From JAAFHZ01 sp964247085 (GTDB taxonomy: Bacteria; Cyanobacteriota; Cyanobacteriia; Cyanobacteriales; Chamaesiphonaceae): 64,000 nucleotides of DNA. This document shows, one piece after another, positions 14,887 through 23,816 of the stretch. The translations under genes were made by a program, and so were the position numbers. The notes below the pieces were generated by a model. It ran no database searches. It saw only the letters and a program-made list of their open reading frames with translations, and had not been told where the DNA came from. How positions within the stretch are numbered: position 1 is the stretch's first letter; the number at the start of each line of letters is the position of its first letter. Location of the stretch: NCBI GenBank assembly GCA_964247085.1, contig CAXTSX010000015.1, positions 1 to 64,000 of the forward strand. Direction: 5' to 3'.

Positions 14887-17147
14887 AGTTTTAACCCCTT
14901 TAATCTCAGAGCATTCAGCACCACCGAAATCGAGCTGAAGGCCATAGCAGCTCCAGCAATTGCTGGATTGAGTAACCAGCCGGTCAGGGGGAAAAGAATC
15001 CCGGCAGCAACCGGAATACCCACTATATTATAGGCTAGTGCCCAAAAGAGATTCTGCTGAATATTTTGCATAGTGGCGCGACTGAGCCGAATGGCGGTAA
15101 CGATGCCCTGTAAATCCCCAGCAATTAACGTGATATCAGAAGCAGCTATCGCCACATCGGTACCCGTGCCGATCGCCATCCCGACATCAGCCTGAGCAAG
15201 TGCAGGAGCATCATTAATGCCATCGCCAACCATTGCGACAACTTTTTTCTCTCGTACCTGCAATGTCTGAATTGTCTGTGCTTTTTGGTCGGGGCGGACT
15301 TCAGATAAGACGCGCTTAATCCCCACTCGCTCGGCGATTGCTTGGGCCGTGCGCTGATTATCACCAGTGAGCATCACTACTTCGATCCCCATTTTTTGTA
15401 AGGTTTGAATCGCTTTGGCGGAGGTCGGTTTGACAGTATCCGCAACCGCAATGGCAGCTTGTAAATGTCCCTCGATCGCAACGAATACCACCGTTTTTCC
15501 GGCATCCTCCCACCCTTCTTTTTGGGTTTGGAATACCGACGAATTGATGTTCATTTCATTGAACCAGCGTTGAGTGCCAATCAGAACTTGTTGCTGTTCT
15601 ACCATACCTTTAACGCCACTTCCGGCGATCGCTTCAAATTGTTCGACAGTCGGTAGTTGTAAGTCTTTATTTTGCTCGCGAGCGTATTGCAGTAATGCTT
15701 CTGCTAGGGGATGTTCGGAGTTGCTTTCTAAGGCGGCGATCGATCGCCATAGAATCAGAGGACTTAAAACATGAGGACTGGTAGGTATAATATCCAGTAA
15801 GGATAAAGTATCCGTCACCACCGGCTGACCCTGAGTGATTGTACCGGTTTTGTCTAGGACGATCGTCTGAATTTTGCGAGCAAGTTCTAGACTTTCGGCG
15901 CCTTTAATCAAAATGCCATTTTCAGCTCCTTTGCCAATGCCGACAGTTACTGATGTGGGCGTGGCTAAGCCCAAAGCACAGGGACAAGCGATAATCAAAA
16001 CACTGACCATCGCTACGATCGATAATGTGAAGTTGCTTGTTAATAGAAACCAAATTACAAAAGTGGTAATTGCGATGGCGATAATCGCTGGCACGAACCA
16101 GCCAGTGATCCGATCGGCTAGCTTTTGGATGGGAGCTTTAGAATTTTGGGCTTGCTGTACTAATTTGACAATCTGCGCCAGGGCGGTATCTTTGCCGATC
16201 TTAGTAGCTCGAAACTGCAAGCTGCCCATCTTATTAAGAGTGGCACCGACGACTTGATCGCCAACTTGTTTAGTAACGGGAAAACTTTCGCCGGTCAACA
16301 TTGATTCATCCACAGTGGAGAATCCCGATACAACTTGGCCATCGACGGGAATTTTTTCACCCGGACGCACTATCACAATGTCATTGATCGCCACTTGATC
16401 GATCGGAATGTCGATTTCTGCACCACCACGGATCACCCGCGCTGTCTTGGCCTGCAAACCCATCAATGCCCGGATAGCTGTGGAGGTAGCACCCTTCGCC
16501 CGATTTTCTAACCACCGCCCCAGTAGCGTTAAGGTCACAATCATGGCCGAGGCTTCGTAATAGACTGCTGCCGATAATCCCTGGGCTGTGAAATAGTTGG
16601 GATCGATCGTGACCCAGAGTGAATAGAAAAAAGCGATGTTCGTACCGAGCGAAATCAGGGTATTCATATCAGCTGTTCGGTGGCGAAATGCCTTCCCTGC
16701 CGAGCTATGGAATTCCCTACCTACCCAAAACTGCACAGGTGCTGCTAGCACTAACTGAAACCAGGGGCTTTCTAGCCCAGATAAAAAGGTCGGTAGTTTA
16801 AGATTAAAGTGGCTCAAGGTTCCCATTACAATTAGAAAACTCAGAGTTGCCCCAATTAACACTCTATGCAGTAGATCTCGCTCTTGTCGTTGTTGTCTCT
16901 TCGTTTCAGTATCGTCTTCAGGGACGAGTGCTGCTGGAATGATTTGTGCTTCATAGCCAATGTCAGCAACCGCTTGACAGATAATATGGCTATTAGTCTG
17001 CTGCGGATCGTAACGAATACTGGCACGGTCAATACTAAAATTAACACTGCCTGCGATCACTCCTGGCACATTCAGAATTGCTTTTTCAATACTGTTGGCA
17101 CAGGAAGCACAACTCATGCCCTGTAGTTTTAGATTAAGCTCTTCCAT
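14883..17147 (-). CDS. copA: Copper-translocating P-type ATPase (P1B-1)
   Basis: The 754-residue pump has one N-terminal HMA domain (GMSCASC). Transmembrane CPCALGLATP is the P1B-1 Cu(I) signature, and DKTGTITQG, SEHPLAEAL and VGDGINDAPAL follow. A helix pair precedes the core (from about residue 90). It moves Cu(I) across a membrane; cyanobacteria have import-type (CtaA) and thylakoid/export-type (PacS, CopA) homologues that cannot be told apart by eye. Neighbouring CusA-type efflux genes favour detoxification. It is followed with overlap by the cupredoxin gene. Confidence 0.94.
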   Translation of the reverse strand: MEELNLKLQGMSCASCANSIEKAILNVPGVIAGSVNFSIDRASIRYDPQQTNSHIICQAVADIGYEAQIIPAALVPEDDTETKRQQRQERDLLHRVLIGATLSFLIVMGTLSHFNLKLPTFLSGLESPWFQLVLAAPVQFWVGREFHSSAGKAFRHRTADMNTLISLGTNIAFFYSLWVTIDPNYFTAQGLSAAVYYEASAMIVTLTLLGRWLENRAKGATSTAIRALMGLQAKTARVIRGGAEIDIPIDQVAINDIVIVRPGEKIPVDGQVVSGFSTVDESMLTGESFPVTKQVGDQVVGATLNKMGSLQFRATKIGKDTALAQIVKLVQQAQNSKAPIQKLADRITGWFVPAIIAIAITTFVIWFLLTSNFTLSIVAMVSVLIIACPCALGLATPTSVTVGIGKGAENGILIKGAESLELARKIQTIVLDKTGTITQGQPVVTDTLSLLDIIPTSPHVLSPLILWRSIAALESNSEHPLAEALLQYAREQNKDLQLPTVEQFEAIAGSGVKGMVEQQQVLIGTQRWFNEMNINSSVFQTQKEGWEDAGKTVVFVAIEGHLQAAIAVADTVKPTSAKAIQTLQKMGIEVVMLTGDNQRTAQAIAERVGIKRVLSEVRPDQKAQTIQTLQVREKKVVAMVGDGINDAPALAQADVGMAIGTGTDVAIAASDITLIAGDLQGIVTAIRLSRATMQNIQQNLFWALAYNIVGIPVAAGILFPLTGWLLNPAIAGAAMAFSSISVVLNALRLKGLKL

Positions 17148-17231
17148 ATTTTTTATCGCTTAATGACTAGGGCATTAAATTACAAGCTGCAAGTCATACC
17201 CAGTGAACATCTCAAATCAGGCGGGTTCTAA

Positions 17232-17954
17232 CTAACTATTTCTTGCCCCATACCACTGTTGCCGCCATTTAGTCATCAGATCAATTTCCGATTGTTGGGA
17301 CTTAATGATATTTTGAGCAAGTTTTTTCATTTGGGGGCGTTGGGATTTTTGCAATAAATCTTGTCCCATCGTCACCGCACCTTGATGATGAGGAATCATC
17401 CCATCCAGAAATCTCCGATCGAACCCGGCATCGGCTTTACCCAAAGACATATTCATCATCATGGACTGTTTATGTTCAGCTGTCATGGGCATTTCACCAT
17501 TCATGGCTGCGTGCCACATGATCGGTGTTGCTGATGCTTTGGGATACCATTGTTTCCGCCACTGCTGCATCTGGGCTATTTCTTTTTTCTGCTCAGTAAC
17601 AATCCCTTTTGCAAGTTTAATGAGTTCAGGACGTTTGGACTTTTGCCATGCTTCCTGAGCCATTACTAAGGCACCCTGATGATGAGGAATCATACTATCA
17701 ATAAAGCGTAAATCGTAGTTGGCATCCGCTGGTCCAATATCCATGTTATGCTTCATTCCACTGTGATCCATCTGCGCCATATTCTGAGCATCAGCGGCTG
17801 ATGGCGGTTGATTAGATGATAAGCTAGCGGCGATCGCTGAATCGCTACTGTTGCTATTAGCATTTTGCTGAGAACAGGCTGTTGCTAGCAATAGAGTACT
17901 AATAGCGATCGCTTTGGGTACAGCCCAACTAAACGAAGTCAGATTTTTTAGCAT
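17232..17954 (-). CDS. Exported protein with two DUF305 domains
   Basis: The 240-residue protein has a lipoprotein-like signal (LLLATACSQQ, lipobox Cys27) followed by a Ser/Asn linker. It has two copies of the DUF305 helical unit: DLRFIDSMIPHHQGALVMAQ at about residue 81 and DRRFLDGMIPHHQGAVTMGQ at about 179. Each contains HH and Met-rich stretches (MMMNMSLG between them). DUF305 proteins are common in copper and metal resistance clusters and are thought to bind metal in the periplasm. It lies between the copper ATPase and the RND system on the same strand. Confidence 0.85.
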   Translation of the reverse strand: MLKNLTSFSWAVPKAIAISTLLLATACSQQNANSNSSDSAIAASLSSNQPPSAADAQNMAQMDHSGMKHNMDIGPADANYDLRFIDSMIPHHQGALVMAQEAWQKSKRPELIKLAKGIVTEQKKEIAQMQQWRKQWYPKASATPIMWHAAMNGEMPMTAEHKQSMMMNMSLGKADAGFDRRFLDGMIPHHQGAVTMGQDLLQKSQRPQMKKLAQNIIKSQQSEIDLMTKWRQQWYGARNS

Positions 17955-17999
17955 AGTTAATTGATTTTCACTCCTGTGGTTTGTTGAAGGTTTGTTTTT

Positions 18000-18461
18000 C
18001 TAACGGTTGAAGTCAAACCGACCATCGGCTTTATCAGTACCAATCGTTGCCGTGACCTTTACTTGGTACTTACCGGGAGCTTTCCCTGCTACTTTACCGG
18101 TATAGTGCTTGCCACTGGCATCATAACTAAAAGGAACACTTTCTTGCTTGCCGCCAGGTAACTGTACGTCAGCCGTTACTTTGGCATCAGTAATCACATC
18201 ATGACTATCACCTTTCATCACATATAAATCTAGATGAGTTACACTAGCTTCTTTTTCTGGTACTAGCTCTAAGTGGTATTTGCCAGACTCTACTGCCTGA
18301 CCACCTTTCATCGGCTTCATCCCTTTCCCCTCCTCCATTCCAGTTGCTGAAGGGGCTACACTATTGCCAGGAGTACTACTAGTTTGCGGACTATTGCCAC
18401 AGGCTCCGAGGAATAATCCCAAGCTAGCGACTGTGATAATTCCGAGAGTTGATGATTTCAT
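18000..18461 (-). CDS. Small lipoprotein of a metal efflux cluster, YtkA/FixH-like fold
   Basis: The 153-residue protein has a lipobox (LFLGACGN), then a Ser/Met-rich linker (TGMEEGKGMKPMKGG) and a beta-rich domain (VESGKYHLELVPEKEA to KADGRFDFNR). The domain looks like the YtkA or FixH family of periplasmic immunoglobulin-like domains found next to copper transporters. The Met residues in the linker could bind Cu(I). It may act as a periplasmic metal carrier for the pump; this is inference. Confidence 0.65.
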   Translation of the reverse strand: MKSSTLGIITVASLGLFLGACGNSPQTSSTPGNSVAPSATGMEEGKGMKPMKGGQAVESGKYHLELVPEKEASVTHLDLYVMKGDSHDVITDAKVTADVQLPGGKQESVPFSYDASGKHYTGKVAGKAPGKYQVKVTATIGTDKADGRFDFNR

Positions 18462-18495
18462 ATTTTGCCTTCTAACTAAATAATTTAATAGAAAA

Positions 18496-18547
18496 TTTGA
18501 CGTTGCTAGATTTACAGCTTTAATACCTTTAATTAAGCAACGCCAAA
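18496..18547 (-). repeat. Inverted repeat between the RND pump and lipoprotein genes
   Basis: TTTGACGTTGCT (18496-18507) and AGCAACGCCAAA (18536-18547) pair at 11 of 12 positions, with the remaining pair G-U in RNA. It lies in the 140-base spacer downstream of the pump on the minus strand. It may be an intercistronic hairpin that lowers expression of the downstream genes, or an mRNA stabiliser. Confidence 0.45.
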
Positions 18548-18601
18548 ATCTTGTCTAAAATACGAGTTCCTAGGGAGGAAGCCCGATCTGAATAGTGTGT
18601 T

Positions 18602-21600
18602 TCATATCTTTACTCCATGAGTATCACTAATGCTAGGAATTTGTCTGGTCTTTTGCTTCACAATAAACTTGCCGAATAATGTATACATGGCTGGTAAAAC
18701 CAGCAGCGTCAGAGCAGTAGAAGTAAATAGACCACCCAACACCACTACTGCCAATGGCTGCAGGATTTCTTTACCGGCACCAGAACCAATCACCAACGGT
18801 ACCATCCCCAAGGCCGAAGCTAGAGCAGTCAGTAAAATAGCCACAAGCCTTTCCATGGAACCTTCGACAATCACCTCTGGCAGAGGTAAACCCTCAGCTA
18901 GTCGATTATTGTAGTTGTCAACTAGTAGCAGACCATTGCGGGTGGCCACCCCAAACAGAGTAATAAAACCGACCATCGAAGCTACCGAAATAATTCCACC
19001 ACTACTGGCCACGGCAATTACCCCGCCAATTAAAGCTAGAGGCAGGTTAATCATAATCATCAGTGTGGCTGGTATAGATTTGACCGCAAAATAAATCAAA
19101 ATCCCGATCGCGATCAAAGAAAATGCCCCCGCCACCATTAAAGTCTTAGTCGCTTGCTCTTGCGCCTGAAACTGTCCACCAAACTGGACATAATAGCCAC
19201 TAGGCAAAGAAATTGCTTTCACCTGCGATCGCACATCAGCAATCACCGAACCCAAATCTCGGCCACTGACATTAGCAGAGACAATGAGCAGCCGGGAGAC
19301 ATTTTCGCGATTGATCGTGCTGGGACCACTGCCGTACTCCACTTTGGCCACTTGGGCTAAGGGAATCTTTTGACCACCAGGCACATCAATTAGTAAGTTG
19401 CCTAACACGGCCAAGTTATTGCGATATTTCTCTGGTAGCCACACCACCAGATTAAAAGTCTGCTGTTTTTCTAGCACCTGGGATACGGTGCGGCCATTCA
19501 AACCAGTCTCGATCGTTTCTGCTAGTTCGCCAATGCTCAGACCATACCGAGCGGCGGCTGATCGATCGAACTTGATTTGTACCTGTTTCACGGGTACTTG
19601 CGGTTCGAGCTGGAGATCGACAATCCCGGCCACTCCGCCCATCGCGGTTTGAACCTGCTGACCCAGAATTCGTAGCTGAGATAGTTCCGGACCATAGATT
19701 TTGACAGCGATCGCACTGCGCACTCCCGATAAAATTTCGTCCATCCGATGAGAAATAAAACCGCCGATATTAGTGGCTACTCCCGGCAATTTACCTAGTT
19801 CTGTGCGGAGGCTAGCAATGGTTTTTTCGCGATCCTTGTCGCCCTCTTCGCTAATTTGGACATCCAATTCACCAGCATTCACGCCAGCTACATCGGCATC
19901 GCCTTGGGCAAAACCGGCTCGAAACTGGACAGTATCAAATCTTTTATCTTCTTTAAAAGCCGACATTACGGCGAGAGCAGCTTGATTGGTAGATTCCAGG
20001 GATTGTCCGGGGTAAAGTGTTAAGGCATTAACTAAGGATCTGTCTTGAAACTCTGGTAAAAAGACTTTGCCCAATCCTGGTAAAATCACCAGCGCAGCTA
20101 TAAATCCAGCCAGAGATACCCCCAGAATTATTTTCGGGAATTTCATGGCTAGCAGCAATAGTGGTCGATAGAAACGACGCGCCATTTTCTCCACCAATGT
20201 TTCCGAGCTAGGCAACTTTTGATTGGCTAAAAGCAAGGCACAAAGTGCCGGAGTTAGAGTTAAAGCTACTAGTGTCGAGGCTAGAATCGAGAGCAGGTAA
20301 GCCATGCCCATTGGAGTGAAGATCCGGCCTTCCACTCCAGACAGCACAAAAATCGGGGCAAAGACCACTGCAATAATGACTGTAGAAAACAAAACACTCA
20401 CGCGGACTTCGACGGAGCCATCAAATACCACTTGTAGTGGTTTTCTGGGGCTGCCAGCTAGCTGATTTTCGCGCAGCCGCCGATAGACATTTTCCATATC
20501 AACGATCGCATCATCCACCACTGATCCGATCGCCACCACCAAACCACCGAGGGTCATAGTGTTTAGCCCCTGGCCAGTCCAGTTCAAAATAATTAACCCC
20601 AACAGCAGCGACAAAGGCAAAGCACTCAGGCTAATCAGCACTGTCCGCCAGTTCATCAAGAACAGAATCAAAATCACCGAGACGATGATCGTGCCATCCC
20701 GGAGGGCTTCTTCCACATTTTTGATAGAAGCTTCAATAAATATATTTTGGTCAAAGGTTTTCTCGAAGGTAATGCCAGCAGGCAATCCGGCTTTCAACTC
20801 GGCCATCGCCGCATCGACAGCTTTAACGACTGTCGGAGTGTCAGCGACGGGCTGTTTGGTGACGGTTAAAATCAAGGCGCGTTTGCCGCGAAATAGTCCA
20901 TCACCCCGGCGCAAAGCGGGAGCGATTTTGACTTCGGCCACTTGCTCTAACACAACCGGAATGCCTTTATCGGCTTTGATCGCCGACTTTTGCAGTTGAT
21001 CGATCGATTCAATCCGACCAATCCCGCGCACCAGCATTTCTCGATCGGGACTAATCAAAAATCCGCCTGGAACATTGGCATTGGAATTCTGGACAGCCTT
21101 GGTCACATCAGCCACAGAAACGTTGTAAGTCTTTAGCTTGTCGGGGTCAATCAGCACTTGATACTGCCGCTCGTCACCACCATAGATAAAGACGTTGCTA
21201 ACCCCAGGTACAGCTAGTAATCGGTTTCTAATATCCCAGTTGGCTACTCGCCAAACTTCCATCAGATTGTCACCAGAAAAAGCGTATTTCACTGTCCAAC
21301 CCAAGGGTGAGCTAACTGGTAAAATTTCTGGCTGTCCCACACCCTTGGGTAAAATGTTTTGCAATCGCTGCAGCCTTTCGGTGACTAGCTGACGGGCGCG
21401 ATAGATATCTGTTGGCAGACTAAATACGGCCTTCACCGAAGCAATCCCTACCGCCGACGACGATCGCAACGATTCTAAACCCGGCGTGCCGTTAATAGCA
21501 CTTTCGATCGGACGAGTTACTAGCGCCTCGACTTCTTCGGGAGCTAGACCAGGCGCATCGGTTTGGATTTCGACTTGGGGCGGGGCAAAACTGGGAAAAA

Positions 21601-21712
21601 CATCTAAGGGCATTTGGCCAAGGACTTGCCAGCCCCATAGACTAATTAGCAACGAGATTATCACTACCAGCCAGCGTTGAGCGATCGACCATTTGACAAT
21701 TGTGTTGAGCAT
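18602..21712 (-). CDS. RND heavy-metal efflux pump, CusA/CzcA family
   Basis: The 1036-residue inner-membrane proton antiporter has an N-terminal transmembrane helix (IVKWSIAQRWLVVIISLLIS) and two large periplasmic loops. The first begins PLDVFPSFAPPQVEIQTDAP, the typical start of the heavy-metal (HME) branch. The TM4 motif GGLVVAIGSVVDDAIVDMEN carries the proton-relay acids of HME-RND pumps, and the C-terminal half repeats the layout. Its start lies 5 bases after the stop of the membrane-fusion gene, so the two form an operon. No outer-membrane TolC-type gene is in the window. Confidence 0.93.
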   Translation of the reverse strand: MLNTIVKWSIAQRWLVVIISLLISLWGWQVLGQMPLDVFPSFAPPQVEIQTDAPGLAPEEVEALVTRPIESAINGTPGLESLRSSSAVGIASVKAVFSLPTDIYRARQLVTERLQRLQNILPKGVGQPEILPVSSPLGWTVKYAFSGDNLMEVWRVANWDIRNRLLAVPGVSNVFIYGGDERQYQVLIDPDKLKTYNVSVADVTKAVQNSNANVPGGFLISPDREMLVRGIGRIESIDQLQKSAIKADKGIPVVLEQVAEVKIAPALRRGDGLFRGKRALILTVTKQPVADTPTVVKAVDAAMAELKAGLPAGITFEKTFDQNIFIEASIKNVEEALRDGTIIVSVILILFLMNWRTVLISLSALPLSLLLGLIILNWTGQGLNTMTLGGLVVAIGSVVDDAIVDMENVYRRLRENQLAGSPRKPLQVVFDGSVEVRVSVLFSTVIIAVVFAPIFVLSGVEGRIFTPMGMAYLLSILASTLVALTLTPALCALLLANQKLPSSETLVEKMARRFYRPLLLLAMKFPKIILGVSLAGFIAALVILPGLGKVFLPEFQDRSLVNALTLYPGQSLESTNQAALAVMSAFKEDKRFDTVQFRAGFAQGDADVAGVNAGELDVQISEEGDKDREKTIASLRTELGKLPGVATNIGGFISHRMDEILSGVRSAIAVKIYGPELSQLRILGQQVQTAMGGVAGIVDLQLEPQVPVKQVQIKFDRSAAARYGLSIGELAETIETGLNGRTVSQVLEKQQTFNLVVWLPEKYRNNLAVLGNLLIDVPGGQKIPLAQVAKVEYGSGPSTINRENVSRLLIVSANVSGRDLGSVIADVRSQVKAISLPSGYYVQFGGQFQAQEQATKTLMVAGAFSLIAIGILIYFAVKSIPATLMIMINLPLALIGGVIAVASSGGIISVASMVGFITLFGVATRNGLLLVDNYNNRLAEGLPLPEVIVEGSMERLVAILLTALASALGMVPLVIGSGAGKEILQPLAVVVLGGLFTSTALTLLVLPAMYTLFGKFIVKQKTRQIPSISDTHGVKI

Positions 21713-21717
21713 GGTGA

Positions 21718-23661
21718 TTACTTCCGCCCAGCTTCGGTAATACTAGCAGCGGGCTGATCGATCGTTGCATTGGCACCAGAGGTGTTTGATTCTGACAATC
21801 GTGGTGGATTAGTCTCTAATAGTTCTGTATGGTTAGGTTGAGTATTAGTTTGGTCAAAGGTATCTTCTGGCTCGATTATTTCTGCTGGACTCGTTGCTAA
21901 ACGACGACGGCGATAAAACCATACCGCCCCGCCCAGCAGCAGACTACCAGCTGGAATCAAGCCCCATCCTAGATAAGTCGGTATCTGATTAGTTGTAACA
22001 GCCGCAGGCGGAGCAGGATCATGTTGACCCATGGACTTGCTTTTCAGGGACTGGGCATAGAGCTGCGGAGCGCGTTGACTGACTACGTTATCTCCGGCAA
22101 ATAGTCCGGTTTTCACTTCTACCAAATCACCAACAGCCTGACCAAGAGTGACAGTGATGGGCTGATAGGCATCGCCATTTTGGACATAAACTAGCTTTTC
22201 TTCCTGAGTATCCACGACAGCGCTAGCTGGAATAACAATCACCGGGGAGGTCTGCTGATCGGTAGCCAGATTGATTTCGGCAAACATGCCTGCCTTCAGT
22301 AAACCATTAGCATTATCTAAAGCTGCTTGCACTGGTATTACCCGGCTCTGGCCATCGATCGCATTCCCAACTCGGGTAATCTGGCCATCAAAATAGCGAT
22401 CGCCAGCAGTGGCCACTTTCACATTGACTCGTTGACCGAGATGGACTTTACCTAAATCCCGTTCATAGATGTTGGCGGTAGCTAATACTTGCCGATCGTC
22501 GGTAATCGTCATCAGTCTGGCTCCAGACTCCGCCACTGATTGACCAATAGTGATTTCTCGATCGGCAACAGTGCCATCGATCGGCGATTTAATAGCAATT
22601 AATCCTTGGGCATCAGTCTGATTACCTAGTTGCTTGATTCGCCCTTGATAACTGGCATCACTGAGTTGGAGTCGATTCTGAGCTGCTGTTACTGCCGCAC
22701 GTCCCCGCTGGACTTGCGCTTGCGCTTCTACCACTATTTTTTGATTACGCGCTTTGGCTAACTGTCCTTGCAGCTCCGCGACTTGTTTTTCGGCATCCCG
22801 TAACTCTCGCAGTGGTAAATCAGTTTCGGCCTTCCGTAGTTCGGTCGCGGCCTGGGAAACTTCGGTTTGGCCTTGAGCTTTAACTAATTGGGTGCGTGCT
22901 GCTGCCAATTTAGATTTAGATTCTAATGCTTGACGACGGGGCAGTACCCCTTCTTTAGCCAGCTCCAGGTCTTTTTGGTAACGTTCTTGGGCTAGTTGTA
23001 ATTCTGTTTGGGCGGCTTGGATTTCGGAGTTGGCAATTTTTTGTTGGCGCTGATAGGTATTTTGAGCAGCCCGGACGATCGATCCATTTTTGACGAGTTG
23101 TTGTTCGCGGCTCAATCTAGAGGTGGCCGATGCTAGCTGACTTTGCGCTTGATTAATTTCAGCCTGGGCTACGGCCACAATTTTGCGATAGCTTTGCTGA
23201 GCCAGGTTCAAATCTGTTTGGGCTTGCTGCAGACTGGCGGCGGCTTCCGATCGCTTCTCCCAACCTGTGACTTTTAGATCACTCAGTTCTGGGCTAGACA
23301 TCATGGCTAAGGCTTGACCAGCTTTTACTTTGCTGCCCGGTTGAACTAGGAGTTGCACCAATTTGCCTTTGATCGGAGCAGTAACTTCTACTTTTTTGCT
23401 GGGTAATAGTTCAATTTGACCAGTGGCGGCAATTTCTACATTCAAACTTTGTTTTTTAGCAGCTGTTACTTGGATGCCAATGCGCTGAGCGGTGGCTCGA
23501 TCGATCTGCACATGAGTACTTTTTTGGCCGTCTTGGCCAGCAAATTCGTTGCCGTGCCCGCCGTGAGCTTCCACCGAGGGTGAGACTACTAGCAGACACA
23601 GGGCTGTTAGGTTGATAAGTTCTATGTGTGTACACACCCGCACCAGACTGGGGAAACGCAT
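21718..23661 (-). CDS. RND periplasmic adaptor (membrane fusion protein) with C-terminal transmembrane helix
   Basis: The 647-residue protein begins with a signal-like segment and a His motif (HGGHGNEF). The lipoyl/barrel part (PIKGKLVQLLVQPGSKVKAG) is split by a very long Ala/Gln/Glu-rich coiled coil (residues about 130-330). The second lipoyl half (IKSPIDGTVADREITIGQSV) and the beta-barrel follow. Unusually, a hydrophobic helix and basic stop-transfer (GWGLIPAGSLLLGGAVWFYRR) sit near residue 575, before a polar, Thr-rich tail. Most CusB/CzcB adaptors lack this second anchor. It pairs with the RND pump just downstream and delivers metal to it. Confidence 0.88.
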   Translation of the reverse strand: MRFPSLVRVCTHIELINLTALCLLVVSPSVEAHGGHGNEFAGQDGQKSTHVQIDRATAQRIGIQVTAAKKQSLNVEIAATGQIELLPSKKVEVTAPIKGKLVQLLVQPGSKVKAGQALAMMSSPELSDLKVTGWEKRSEAAASLQQAQTDLNLAQQSYRKIVAVAQAEINQAQSQLASATSRLSREQQLVKNGSIVRAAQNTYQRQQKIANSEIQAAQTELQLAQERYQKDLELAKEGVLPRRQALESKSKLAAARTQLVKAQGQTEVSQAATELRKAETDLPLRELRDAEKQVAELQGQLAKARNQKIVVEAQAQVQRGRAAVTAAQNRLQLSDASYQGRIKQLGNQTDAQGLIAIKSPIDGTVADREITIGQSVAESGARLMTITDDRQVLATANIYERDLGKVHLGQRVNVKVATAGDRYFDGQITRVGNAIDGQSRVIPVQAALDNANGLLKAGMFAEINLATDQQTSPVIVIPASAVVDTQEEKLVYVQNGDAYQPITVTLGQAVGDLVEVKTGLFAGDNVVSQRAPQLYAQSLKSKSMGQHDPAPPAAVTTNQIPTYLGWGLIPAGSLLLGGAVWFYRRRRLATSPAEIIEPEDTFDQTNTQPNHTELLETNPPRLSESNTSGANATIDQPAASITEAGRK

Positions 23662-23816
23662 TAGTCTCTATGCTGCCAATGATATTGATCACAATTGTTC
23701 CACTCAATAGTAAAACCACCGTGAAATATTATTCATGATTTATCTTTGCTGCTATCGTCTGGCCAAAATCTGTTACTTTGTGTAGCATCAAGATATCGTG
23801 ATGATTTAATTCTGCA

